The notes: generated by a model not told the origin, from the sequence alone. Shown: positions 16,024-23,622, numbered from the stretch's first letter. The stretch is 26,602 nucleotides of DNA from Spirochaetia bacterium (GCA_900770075.1 CAAGIZ010000240.1:1-26602); one strand, 5' to 3'. Program-made: numbers and translations.

Positions 16024-17352
16024 ATGCTGGACTTAAAATTTGTAAAAGAACATCTTGATGAAGTAAAGGCAAACATAAAAAACCGCAACATGGAAGCAGA
16101 TGCGGATCTTGTCGTTAAACTTTACGATGAACGCACTGCCCTTACAACCAGGCTTCAGTCCCTGCAGCAGAAAAGAAACGAAAACGCTGCAAACATGAAG
16201 CAGAAACTGGATCCACAGACACGCCAGAAATTCATAGACGAAGGAAAGAAAATCAAGGAAGAGGTGGCTTTGGCAGAAAAAGAGCTGTCAGAAACAGAAG
16301 CCAGACTTGACGAAGCAGCCCGCCAGCTTCCAAATATGTGCCACCCGGACACTCCCATCGGAAAACTGGACACAGAAAACCTGGAAGTAAAAAAATCCGG
16401 TACGCCGCGAAAATTCACTTTCAAGCCGAAGAGCCACGTAGAACTGGGAGAAGAACTGGACTTGATTGACTTTGAACGGGGAACAAAGGTTTCCGGCCCG
16501 AAATTCTACTATCTTAAAAACGAAGCGGTTTTCCTCGAAGAAGCCCTCATAATGTACGCCCTTAACGTTCTCAGAAAACACGGCTTTACAACCTTCATAA
16601 CCCCGGATGTTGCAAAAGAAGAAGTCCTGAAAGGAATCGGTTTTAATCCCCGCGGAAACGAATCAAATGTCTACGCAATAGAAGAAGAGGGAACCTGTCT
16701 TGTAGCAACAGCAGAAATCACTCTGGGAGGCTATCATTCAGGAGAAATCCTTGAAAAGTCAGCCCTGCCTCTTATGTATTGCGGACTTTCTCACTGCTTC
16801 AGGCGGGAAGCTGGAGCGGCCGGACAGTTTTCAAAGGGGCTTTACCGCGTACACCAGTTTGACAAGGTAGAAATGTTCGTCTACTGTCTGCCGGAAGACT
16901 CCGACAAACTGCACGAAAAACTCCGTCTTATCGAAGAAGAAATCTTTGAAGGTCTGGGAATTCCATTCCACGTGGTAGACACCTGCACCGGAGACCTGGG
17001 AGCACCTGCCTACAGAAAATGGGATTTGGAAGCATGGATGCCAAGCCGTGCAACAGAAGAAAAACCAGAAGGCGACTACGGAGAAGTTACATCAACTTCC
17101 AACTGTACGGACTTTCAGTCCCGCCGCCTGAACGTAAAATACCACGATGACGATGGAAAAAACAAATACGTTCACATGTTAAACGGAACAGCAATTGCCG
17201 TAGGACGTGCAATGCTTGCAATAATGGAAAACTACCAGAACGAAGACGGCTCCATAACAGTGCCGCCGGTTCTTGTTCCATTCTGCGGCTTTGACAAAAT
17301 CGGGCCGAAAACTGCCGTAAAAGACCCGGTTTACCATCCGGCAAAAAAATAA
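16024..17352 (+). CDS. serS: Seryl-tRNA synthetase
   Basis: A 442-residue class II aminoacyl-tRNA synthetase that charges tRNA-Ser (and tRNA-Sec if present) with serine, in the cytosol. The N-terminal ~105 residues form the antiparallel coiled-coil tRNA-binding arm (QSLQQKRNENAANMKQKLDP). The catalytic domain shows TAEITL (229-234) of the serine pocket, motif 2 CFRREAGAAG (258-267) with KGLYRVHQFDKVEMF, and motif 3 GRAMLAIMENYQ (394-405). The length is slightly above the usual 420-430 because of small loops. ATG 16024 has GGAG 10 nt upstream. It is followed by a palindromic element and a convergent gene. Confidence 0.97.
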   Translation: MLDLKFVKEHLDEVKANIKNRNMEADADLVVKLYDERTALTTRLQSLQQKRNENAANMKQKLDPQTRQKFIDEGKKIKEEVALAEKELSETEARLDEAARQLPNMCHPDTPIGKLDTENLEVKKSGTPRKFTFKPKSHVELGEELDLIDFERGTKVSGPKFYYLKNEAVFLEEALIMYALNVLRKHGFTTFITPDVAKEEVLKGIGFNPRGNESNVYAIEEEGTCLVATAEITLGGYHSGEILEKSALPLMYCGLSHCFRREAGAAGQFSKGLYRVHQFDKVEMFVYCLPEDSDKLHEKLRLIEEEIFEGLGIPFHVVDTCTGDLGAPAYRKWDLEAWMPSRATEEKPEGDYGEVTSTSNCTDFQSRRLNVKYHDDDGKNKYVHMLNGTAIAVGRAMLAIMENYQNEDGSITVPPVLVPFCGFDKIGPKTAVKDPVYHPAKK

Positions 17353-17368
17353 CCTTTTCAGGCAAAAC

Positions 17369-17476
17369 AGGGGGGCTGTCTAATAAGTGTCAGCTGCACC
17401 GTATAGCGAATAGATTCCGAAATAAATTCGGAAATGATGCTATAAACTGCACTTTCGGGGCGCCTCCAGCCCCCCT
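17369..17476. repeat. 108-bp MITE-like inverted element between convergent genes
   Basis: Terminal arms AGGGGGGCTG (17369-17378) and CAGCCCCCCT (17467-17476) are perfect inverted repeats. Nested inside are TATAGC/GCTATA and TTCCGAA/TTCGGAA arms, so the whole unit folds as one long imperfect hairpin. It ends exactly at the stop codon of the minus-strand gene. The inner TIR sequence (GGCTGTCTAATAAGTGT) resembles the ends of some insertion sequences. No clear target-site duplication is seen. It could double as a two-way terminator. Confidence 0.6.
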
Positions 17477-18469
17477 CTACGACTTTTTGTCTTCTAGATA
17501 GCGGACATCTTCTTTTTTTATGTCGGTGTAGGTACAGACGGCGCAGGCTTTTTTTTGAAGGCTGTCTTCAAAAACATCTTCAACCACAAAAAGCGCATAG
17601 ACAGTCCTCTCCTTTACAGGTCCTTTTTCGATAGGAAAAGAAAGCACAACCGAATACTCTTCACCTTTTTTCAGCAGAATATCTTCTTTTTTTGCGGCAA
17701 AGACCAGCCGTTCGCCATCGATGTAGATTATTGTCGGCGGATTTTTCCGTCCCTCAATGGAAGAAGCTGCATCCGATTTTTTATCTGAAAGGAAACGCAC
17801 TACAGAAATAAAAAAAAGTCCGTTTCCGATTGTCTTGCCCACAGAACGAAAAAGCATTACAAAGCGTTCAAGATAGCTTTTTGCCTCAAGCTGGTTTTCT
17901 TCGTCTATGTCGCTCCACTTCGGGCTTACGAACAGCGGATAATCTTCCAAAAAAGAGCAGTTTACGCTTGTTCCGGAAGCAGAATTCTGGGGGGAAAAAC
18001 ACAAAAGCGCAGAAAATTTTTCAGCCGCTGCAGCCTTTTTTTCCTGAATTTTATTTATGACAGAAGGAATTACAAGGGCAAGCCCCGACTTTACGTTTTT
18101 TACGGAGGTTATAAAGTAAAGCCCCAGCCTGTTAAAATAAAACTGAACCCTAACCTTTTTTCCGTTAAAAACCTTTACGCTTTCTGGGGGATTTTTTAAC
18201 AGGATTATTCCCTGATCCAAAACCGTAAGCTGCTCTCCTGGAAGGGCAACAGGAAACACACCTGAAGCAACAGTCCGGATTTCCGGCTCTCCGCCCGATT
18301 TTTTTTCTTCAGAATCTTTTTCTGCGGCAAAGTCCGGTTCTTCCGTTACGGTTACGGGAACATTTGCATCCATAAGATACTGCAGCACAAGCTGACGTTC
18401 TATGCCCGTAAGCTGAGCAGAGTCTTTTTTTAAGTCTGAAGGATTTTTACCTGCCTGATTTATCAACAT
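17477..18469 (-). CDS. Hypothetical cytoplasmic protein, possibly PilZ-like
   Basis: A 330-residue protein, not firmly recognised. It lacks a signal peptide and membrane helices. A block at ~70-125 (FPVALPGEQLTVLDQGIIL; VRVQFYFNRLGLYFIT) has the strand pattern of the YcgR/PilZ N-terminal fold found in c-di-GMP effectors, but the RxxxR binding motif is not evident. A second beta-rich block lies near 240-330. It overlaps the upstream lipoprotein gene by 23 bp, so the two are coupled. ATG 18469 has AGGAG only 3 nt upstream; the adjacent in-frame TTG (codon 2) has better spacing. The C-terminus abuts the MITE-like element, and the stop codon lies at its edge. Confidence 0.6.
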   Translation of the reverse strand: MLINQAGKNPSDLKKDSAQLTGIERQLVLQYLMDANVPVTVTEEPDFAAEKDSEEKKSGGEPEIRTVASGVFPVALPGEQLTVLDQGIILLKNPPESVKVFNGKKVRVQFYFNRLGLYFITSVKNVKSGLALVIPSVINKIQEKKAAAAEKFSALLCFSPQNSASGTSVNCSFLEDYPLFVSPKWSDIDEENQLEAKSYLERFVMLFRSVGKTIGNGLFFISVVRFLSDKKSDAASSIEGRKNPPTIIYIDGERLVFAAKKEDILLKKGEEYSVVLSFPIEKGPVKERTVYALFVVEDVFEDSLQKKACAVCTYTDIKKEDVRYLEDKKS

Positions 18470-19256
18470 TCTCTCCTGTTTCCGACTTTCCCTGCATTTT
18501 TAAAATCTGCAGCTGGTCAATTTTCCATTTTCCTTCTGTATTTTTTGCAAAAAAAAGCATTATGTCTGCAAAACCCGTATCTTTCAGGACAAGGCGCACA
18601 GGCACTTCGCAAAGTGAATTCATTTCGAAAGGCTCTCCCAAAAGGTACTCATCAAAAAGAATGACAGTTTTTTCTTCAGATTTTTCAGTCCCTTCTCCGC
18701 CCTTTTGTTCCGCTGGATTTTGTTTTTCGGAATTTTGCTCCGAAGACAGCTGGGATTGTTCAGAAGCCTCTTCTTCTGAACCGGGATAAGGAAGTCCGAA
18801 AGTTTCCTTCCACCTGTTTTTTAACTCAAGAGAAAAGAGGGCAAGCTCGTAAATGTCTGAAGCGTCAAAAAAGGCTGTAGAAAACTGATTTTTGCAAAGG
18901 CCGGAAGCGAATTCCGCAGACATTTTTTTTATTTCCGAGTTAAAATTTGATGTATCGAGGGAACCAAAACCTTCAAGGTAAGGATAAACCGGATTCAGTT
19001 TTGCTGCATAGTTTGAATTGAGTAAAACCTGCGGAGTAAGCTTTATTTTTTTTTCTATGGAATTGACAGTAGAAATGTCCTGGGTCAGCCGGTCTTTTTC
19101 CAGTTCAAAAGTCCAGTCCGTCCCGCTGATTTTTTTTTCTGCCGCTGCTTTTAGCGAGGAAGAATTTTCGGACAAATCTTCCGTTCCCGAATTGCTGCAG
19201 GAATAAAAAAAAGAAAGAAATGCAAAAACAAAAAGGAAAAAAAACTTTTTTAACAT
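18447..19256 (-). CDS. Hypothetical lipoprotein
   Basis: A 269-residue protein with a strongly hydrophobic signal peptide (KKFFFLFVFAFLSFFYSC) and Cys20 as the likely lipid site. A Glu/Ser/Gln-rich linker (~160-190) precedes a C-terminal segment (PVRLVLKDTGFADIMLFFAK, then GKWKIDQLQIL) that looks like the final strands of an NTF2/SnoaL-like fold; that match is weak. It overlaps the next gene by 23 bp. The ATG is 8 nt after a TGCTAGAAT extended -10 box, and no ribosome site is present, pointing to a leaderless message. No function is assigned. Confidence 0.7.
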   Translation of the reverse strand: MLKKFFFLFVFAFLSFFYSCSNSGTEDLSENSSSLKAAAEKKISGTDWTFELEKDRLTQDISTVNSIEKKIKLTPQVLLNSNYAAKLNPVYPYLEGFGSLDTSNFNSEIKKMSAEFASGLCKNQFSTAFFDASDIYELALFSLELKNRWKETFGLPYPGSEEEASEQSQLSSEQNSEKQNPAEQKGGEGTEKSEEKTVILFDEYLLGEPFEMNSLCEVPVRLVLKDTGFADIMLFFAKNTEGKWKIDQLQILKMQGKSETGENVDKSGR

Positions 19257-19264
19257 CGGGATTT

Positions 19265-19273
19265 ATTCTAGCA
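19265..19273 (-). promoter_or_regulatory. Extended -10 promoter of the lipoprotein gene, leaderless spacing
   Basis: On the minus strand TGCTAGAAT ends at 19265, 8 nt from the ATG at 19256, the same spacing as at the glycosyltransferase gene. No -35 match is seen and no Shine-Dalgarno site lies before the ATG. Confidence 0.5.
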
Positions 19274-19329
19274 CAAAAAAACATAAATTTACAGACAGGC
19301 AGGAAGGAAAATTACTGTAAAAACTTTTT

Positions 19330-19500
19330 CATGGCGTATCTGCCACTCCTTTCGCTCCGTGTCCTTTCAGTCCACTTCGCTCCAGTCGTGTCAGCCGGGC
19401 TACTCCAGGCTACCCTCACGGTCGGTACCTCATTCCGCTTTCAGCTTCACTCGGCACGCACTTCGTGCCCTTGCGTATCCCTTACGTGGGTAATGGTTTG
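19330..19500. repeat. GC-rich structured intergenic segment without a gene
   Basis: About 170 bp, clearly more GC-rich than its A/T-rich borders. It contains several TTCGCTCC-type boxes (near 19349-19356 and 19376-19383), a GGCACG/CGTGCC-type hairpin (about 19453-19471 on the minus strand) and direct GCGTATC copies at both ends. The minus strand carries TAGCCCGG and GGAGCGAAG, motifs of the structured repeat family. It may be a divergent member of that family. No convincing reading frame is present. Confidence 0.4.
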
Positions 19501-19560
19501 AGAAAAAAGTTATTTTTATTGAAAATAAACCTTTTTATAATCTTTTCCCTCAGAAATGAT

Positions 19561-19779
19561 TTATTCTTCATTTTTTTCAATGCAAAATTTACAAAAGACT
19601 TTTGGCAAATCAATATTTTTTGCATATTCACAAGCATCATTTAAATCTGCAAAGCCTATATATTTGCCTATTCCATTTCCTCCGTTTTTTTCAATCTGTG
19701 AACATCCATTTTTATGTATTCCAATATGTTTATTTACATGATTTTCATAAATAACATAATTGGCTGTCCATGTGCCCAT
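19561..19779 (-). CDS. Small Cys/His-rich protein (72 aa)
   Basis: A 72-residue protein, kept as a real gene because GGAGG (19787-19791) lies 7 nt before its ATG and it starts 20 bp after the stop of the InlB/FGE gene on the same strand. Spaced residues H18, H22, C26, C62 and C65 (HIGIHKNGC; KVFCKFC) could bind zinc. The pattern GCSQIEKNGGNGIGKY, then a helix, then CKFC, is reminiscent of short uncharacterised bacterial proteins, but no named family is claimed. No signal peptide is present, so it is probably cytoplasmic. Its relation to the surface protein encoded upstream is unknown. Confidence 0.65.
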   Translation of the reverse strand: MGTWTANYVIYENHVNKHIGIHKNGCSQIEKNGGNGIGKYIGFADLNDACEYAKNIDLPKVFCKFCIEKNEE

Positions 19780-19799
19780 ACTATTTCCTCCAATATTTA

Positions 19800-21953
19800 T
19801 TACTCCGCATTACGTGCAATGCGAATACCTACCCATTTCACTTTTGTTGATGAATAATAAGTATAGCTTGAATTACGACTTCTATAAAAAATAGTACAGC
19901 TGCTAGAATTCCAGTACAAACTTCCCCATTTCAAAACAAGATCACCTCCACTCCAATGCACAGGATTTGTTAATTCCCCCGTTCCCCAATCTGCATAACG
20001 ATCAAAACACCACTCCGCAACATTTCCACTCATATCATAAAGACCAAGAGCATTTGCTTTTTTAGTTCCTACTTTATGTGCTTCATCTCCGCTATTGCTT
20101 GAATACCAAGCAACCTCTCCAATCGTGTTACTACCCGCATAAATGTACTTGTCATGTTCCGCTTCGCTTCCTCCGCCAGCTGCAAATTCCCATTCACATT
20201 CTGTTGGAAGGCGGTAACCGTTTTTGGTCTGGTACCAGCTGAATGTACCGCTTGTGCTTGAATCATCTTTCCATACAGCGTTTCCGCGGTAATAAACAGG
20301 TTCTAAGCCTTTATATTCACTGTAAGCGTTAAGCCATACGCACGCCATATTCCAGCTTATGTTTGTAGCCGGAACAAAGTCTTTATAGGCGTCGTTTGCA
20401 GCGTAACCTTTACTTGCCCAAGTTAAATTGTAGCCATTGTCTTTTGCCCATCGGTATACTTCAAGCCATAATTCGTATGTCAGTTCGTACTGTGCAATCT
20501 GGAAAGAAGAAAGCGTAATTTTCGGGCGATTTGTACCGTTGTTCGGGTCGCCTAAATAAAAACTTCCTCCCGGAACCGTAACCATTGCAGCATAATCTTT
20601 TCCCCACTGTGCGTAGAGCGTCATATCTTTGCTTGGGGTCAGGCTGTAACCTGGTGCATAACTTTGACCGCTTGTTCCGTCAGTGCTGGTTGACCATTTT
20701 GTAAAGGCGTAGCCCGTTTTTGTAAGGTTTCCTGTATTTGCACTAATTATAAAAGAAGAGCCTTTTTCAACCTGTACTGTTTCAGGCACAGTTCCGCTTG
20801 TTGCTCCGTTTGCGTTGTAGGTAATTGTATACATTTCAGAAACCCATTTTGCAAACAGCGTTACATCTTCTGTCGGATAGAATGGGAATGTTACTTTCTT
20901 TTCGTCAGTGCATTCTGGATCCAGATACCAGCCGCCCAATGATTTGTCAGTTTTAGTGCTTTCAGGGCTTTCATTAATAACATAGCAGGAAACAGGATTT
21001 ACTGCCGAACCACCGTTTGTTTCAAATGTAATTGTAAAATTCTGTTTGTAAGCGGCATATAGAGTCGTATCTTTTGAAATTACAAGAGGAAAAACAGCTT
21101 TTGTGTTTAAGCCGGAATCTAAATACCAGCCAATAAATGTAAATCCTGATTTTTCAGGTTCCTGAACGCTTTCTACTGTTCTTGCCCTGAAAGAAGAAAT
21201 TTCGCTTCCTCCGTTTGTTTCCAGAGTTACAAGATATGTAGGAAGCCACATTGCATACAGAGTGATGTCCTGTGTTACGGTATATGGCACGGAAATTTTT
21301 TCTCCGCTTAAAGAAGAATTTGCATACCAGCCTGCAAATTCATAGTTCTCTTTTTCCGTAAACGGAAGTTCCTGAAGGACACCAATTTTAATGGAAGAAA
21401 CTTCTGTTCCGCCATTTGAATTAAAGCTGACCGTATAATTTTTGAGCCATTTTGCATAAAGCGTTATATTTGCATTTAGAGAAAGAGGAAATGAAACCGC
21501 ATCTCCAGAAAAATCTGAGTTCAAATACCATCCGGCAAAAGTATAGTCTTCCTTAAATGGAGTTACGGCACGTATAATTTCATTCCCTGTAAAATCAGCA
21601 ACCGCAGTTCCGCCATTTGATTCAAAATGAACTGTATATTTTTGATTCCAGCGTGCATAAAGTACAGTATTCTTTTTTGGTTCATAGGGAAAAAAGACTG
21701 CATCTCCAGAAAAATCAGAAGTTTCATACCAACCAAGAAATTCACAATTTTCTTTTGTCGTTACAGGAGGAAAAACTATTTTGTCGGTATTTACGGTTGA
21801 AACTTTTGTACCGCCGTTGGAATTAAAACAGACTTCGTAAATGCCTGCTGATTCCTTAAAAAATTGGTTTTCACAAGATGTAAATCCTAAAACTGTTATA
21901 AATGCTGCAAATAAAATCCAATTTTTTTTTGCTAAATAAAACCCTTTTTCCAT
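19800..21953 (-). CDS. Lipoprotein with six InlB B-repeats and a C-terminal FGE/SUMF1-type domain
   Basis: A 717-residue predicted surface lipoprotein. The signal ends LGFTSC with Cys27. Six InlB B-type (Listeria-Bacteroides) repeats follow at ~38-102, 106-169, 172-236, 239-301, 306-370 and 374-450, each with xNGG, GWY and TLYAxW. Residues ~457-714 are a formylglycine-generating-enzyme-like fold (VPGGSFYLGD; GYRLPTECEWEFAAGG; LGLYDMSGNVAEWCFD). The enzyme's paired catalytic cysteines are absent near the end, so it is likely a binding fold, not an FGE. The last ~40 residues (from W676) replace the usual Asn-rich stretch with Ser/Tyr/Thr-rich sequence, as in variable regions of diversity-generating retroelement targets. 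ATG 21953 follows GAGGGG. It is 17 bp after the upstream gene. Confidence 0.85.
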   Translation of the reverse strand: MEKGFYLAKKNWILFAAFITVLGFTSCENQFFKESAGIYEVCFNSNGGTKVSTVNTDKIVFPPVTTKENCEFLGWYETSDFSGDAVFFPYEPKKNTVLYARWNQKYTVHFESNGGTAVADFTGNEIIRAVTPFKEDYTFAGWYLNSDFSGDAVSFPLSLNANITLYAKWLKNYTVSFNSNGGTEVSSIKIGVLQELPFTEKENYEFAGWYANSSLSGEKISVPYTVTQDITLYAMWLPTYLVTLETNGGSEISSFRARTVESVQEPEKSGFTFIGWYLDSGLNTKAVFPLVISKDTTLYAAYKQNFTITFETNGGSAVNPVSCYVINESPESTKTDKSLGGWYLDPECTDEKKVTFPFYPTEDVTLFAKWVSEMYTITYNANGATSGTVPETVQVEKGSSFIISANTGNLTKTGYAFTKWSTSTDGTSGQSYAPGYSLTPSKDMTLYAQWGKDYAAMVTVPGGSFYLGDPNNGTNRPKITLSSFQIAQYELTYELWLEVYRWAKDNGYNLTWASKGYAANDAYKDFVPATNISWNMACVWLNAYSEYKGLEPVYYRGNAVWKDDSSTSGTFSWYQTKNGYRLPTECEWEFAAGGGSEAEHDKYIYAGSNTIGEVAWYSSNSGDEAHKVGTKKANALGLYDMSGNVAEWCFDRYADWGTGELTNPVHWSGGDLVLKWGSLYWNSSSCTIFYRSRNSSYTYYSSTKVKWVGIRIARNAE
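19816..19926 (-). other. Candidate variable region (DGR-like) at the 3' end of the FGE gene
   Basis: It encodes residues ~676-712. In related FGE-fold proteins this stretch reads GGSWNN...CR..YRN..... N-rich ... GFR. Here it reads WGSLYWNSSSC, YRSRNSSYTYYSS and WVGIRIAR. At the positions expected to be Asn, the codons are mostly NNT or NNC (TCT, AGC, ACT, TTT, TAT, AGT), as expected if adenines of an AAY template were randomised. There is no template repeat or reverse transcriptase in the window. Confidence 0.4.
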
Positions 21954-21970
21954 CTTAATCCCCTCATAAA

Positions 21971-22876
21971 TTAAAAACGCAGTCCGGTTCCAAATCCAAC
22001 TGCAAAAATATACGGATACCCGAAACGAACCATCGGTTCTATATAAAATGAATCAAATTCCTTCCTAAAACCAAATCCTCCTCCGGCATCAAAAACTGTA
22101 TAAACATTTTCATTTGAAAAGATAATATCCGCCCCGCCAGTACCTTCTATATAAAATCCTGTCGAAGGTTCTCCGCCGGGAGAAACCAAATAAACCCGTA
22201 AAGCAGCCAATGGTTCAAGAGAATAAACTGTATTTTCGTTTTCAAACGCATCATAACTTGCAATAACTTTTCCGCCTAAAGAAATTTTTCTAAAAAATGA
22301 ATAATCAAAATAAATTCCTGCAGCTGGCGCAACATACGAAATTGAGTTTTTATTTACTTCTGCACATATTCCGATTGATGTTTTATAATAATTCGCCGCA
22401 CGCCCCAACAACTGTTCAGATTTTGAAGAACGAGAAAATACATAAGTCTTAAAAAGAATGTAAGAAGCAGTTTCTACATCTAGCAGTCGAACCTGAAGAT
22501 TGTATTTATTATCTAATTCCTTAATCTGACCAAAAACGATTGCATTTGCACCCAACCGATTGCAAATAGATAAGGCAGTTTCATCGCTTATAAAACCAGA
22601 AAGCTGGTAATCCAACTCTGTATCAACTTTATTCATATTGCTGCGGGTTACAACTTTCATCCCGTTTTCTGTTACTTGAGATGTAAGTTCTGTTTGTATA
22701 TATTCAGAAAGGTCTTTTGAAGGTGAATTAAAATCCAAAATACATAAAATCGTTTTAGAATTACATCTTAAAGAAACATCGTCTGCAACACTTGATAGAA
22801 CAGAATCAATTTTTTCTTGCGAAAAAACAAAAAAACATACAAAAGCAAATAGCAGTGCAGAAATTATTTTTTTCAT
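21971..22876 (-). CDS. CsgG/LpoB-like N-domain fused to an outer-membrane beta-barrel-like domain
   Basis: A 301-residue protein. The signal peptide is KKIISALLFAFVCFFVFSQ, with no lipobox. Residues ~40-170 show the CsgG/PBP-activator-type fold (TILCILDF, VVTRSNMNKV, GFISDETALSICNRLGANAIVFGQI, LLDVETASY). Residues ~180-301 are alternating polar/aromatic strands ending in GLRF with a terminal Phe, typical of outer-membrane barrels. It is therefore predicted to be periplasmic with a barrel anchor. The ATG at 22876 is chosen over an in-frame GTG at 22894 because GAGG lies 6 nt before the ATG and the signal peptide starts there. It heads the reverse operon with the InlB/FGE lipoprotein 17 bp downstream, which suggests joint surface display. 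Confidence 0.75.
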   Translation of the reverse strand: MKKIISALLFAFVCFFVFSQEKIDSVLSSVADDVSLRCNSKTILCILDFNSPSKDLSEYIQTELTSQVTENGMKVVTRSNMNKVDTELDYQLSGFISDETALSICNRLGANAIVFGQIKELDNKYNLQVRLLDVETASYILFKTYVFSRSSKSEQLLGRAANYYKTSIGICAEVNKNSISYVAPAAGIYFDYSFFRKISLGGKVIASYDAFENENTVYSLEPLAALRVYLVSPGGEPSTGFYIEGTGGADIIFSNENVYTVFDAGGGFGFRKEFDSFYIEPMVRFGYPYIFAVGFGTGLRF

Positions 22877-22923
22877 AAAAGTCCTCACCCACACTCATAA
22901 TTTTTATTTTTTTACAAAATTTC

Positions 22924-22997
22924 TGAGTTTTAGTTTAAAGTATTATCAATCAAAACACATTTTTAATCAAGTTTTCTAAAATATTTGAGTTTTAGTT
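22924..22997. promoter_or_regulatory. Direct repeats in the divergent control region
   Basis: The 12-mer TGAGTTTTAGTT occurs at 22924-22935 and 22986-22997, 62 bp apart start to start (six helical turns), between the CsgG-like gene and the XRE-type regulator. The region is very A/T-rich and must hold the promoters for both directions. The two boxes are plausible binding sites for the adjacent helix-turn-helix protein, by position only. Confidence 0.45.
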
Positions 22998-23034
22998 GAT
23001 AAAACAAAGCAAAAAATCAATAGAAAATATCCCC

Positions 23035-23355
23035 ATGGGTATTAGACATACTTTCATTCAAAATCTGAAATACTACAGAAAAAAAGCAGGACTTACACAG
23101 GAAAAACTCGCTGAAAAAATAGAAATGAGCACAGCATATATCGGAGACATGGAAGCCCGCGAACGTTTTCCCAGTGCCGAAACTATAGATAAAATTGCAG
23201 AAGCCTTGAACATTAGACCTTCCGTGCTTTTCGATGAATTCGGTTCTCCATGCAACATCAACGATTCATTTAAAAAAATTTATGCAAAAACCATCCAGCA
23301 AAATCTAAAAGAAAAACTTGAACAGGCTGTTGAAGAAGTTTGCAACCAGTTTTAG
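23035..23355 (+). CDS. XRE-family helix-turn-helix regulator
   Basis: A small DNA-binding protein, 106 residues from ATG 23035 (or 119 from TTG 22996; neither has a good ribosome site). The Cro/C1-type HTH covers LKYYRKKAGLTQEKLAEKIEMS, the recognition helix AYIGDMEARERFPS and AETIDKIAEALNI. A C-terminal amphipathic helix (KIYAKTIQQNLKEKLEQAVEE) could mediate dimerisation. It diverges from the CsgG-like/InlB-FGE operon, so a local repressor role is likely. The TAG stop is formed by the first three bases of structured repeat copy 2, so the original C-terminus may have been replaced when the repeat was inserted. Confidence 0.85.
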   Translation: MGIRHTFIQNLKYYRKKAGLTQEKLAEKIEMSTAYIGDMEARERFPSAETIDKIAEALNIRPSVLFDEFGSPCNINDSFKKIYAKTIQQNLKEKLEQAVEEVCNQF

Positions 23356-23485
23356 CCCGGACATTAGGGGCGGCGCAAGCCGTTGTGCAATAAGTGCGGC
23401 TGTTCGTTTTTGAACAGCCGCACTTATTGCACAATGAAGCGAAAAGCGGAACCCCGGTTGGCCGGCGAGACGGAGGATGCGCTCC
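23353..23485 (+). repeat. Structured intergenic repeat, copy 2 (23-bp central hairpin)
   Basis: It has the same flanking blocks as copy 1 (TAGCCCGG, ATTAGGGGCGGCGCAAGCCG, GAAGCG, AAGCGGAACCCCGGTTGG, GCCGGC, GGATGCGCTCC). The central stem is a perfect 23-bp inverted repeat, 23383-23405 with 23412-23434 and a 6-nt GTTTTT loop. Its sequence is unrelated to the stems of the other copies. It starts inside the stop codon of the regulator gene. Confidence 0.85.
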
Positions 23486-23528
23486 AAAAAAGCAAAAATC
23501 TTTTTCACATCCTTTCTTGCTGTAAAAT

Positions 23529-23557
23529 TTGCGTCTGGTGTTTTTTTGCTTTATAAT
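23529..23557 (+). promoter_or_regulatory. Promoter of the ComFB-like gene
   Basis: TTGCGT at 23529-23534, a 17-bp spacer, then TATAAT at 23552-23557. The start near 23564 leaves a ~60-nt leader with AGGGAG at 23608-23613. Confidence 0.6.
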
Positions 23558-23622
23558 TAAAGGGTGGCGGGAATCAGTTTTATGATTATGCGCTTTTAGC
23601 AAACAAAAGGGAGCAGGCATTG

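Noticed and set aside
19800..21953. Catalytic formylglycine-generating enzyme
   Set aside because: The paired active-site cysteines of the enzyme are not present near the end of the domain and no sulfatase is nearby; a binding fold is more likely.
23270..23620. Minus-strand frame across repeat copy 2
   Set aside because: Made of the repeat's palindromic sequence; a similar spurious frame arises at copy 1, so it reflects the repeat and not a gene.
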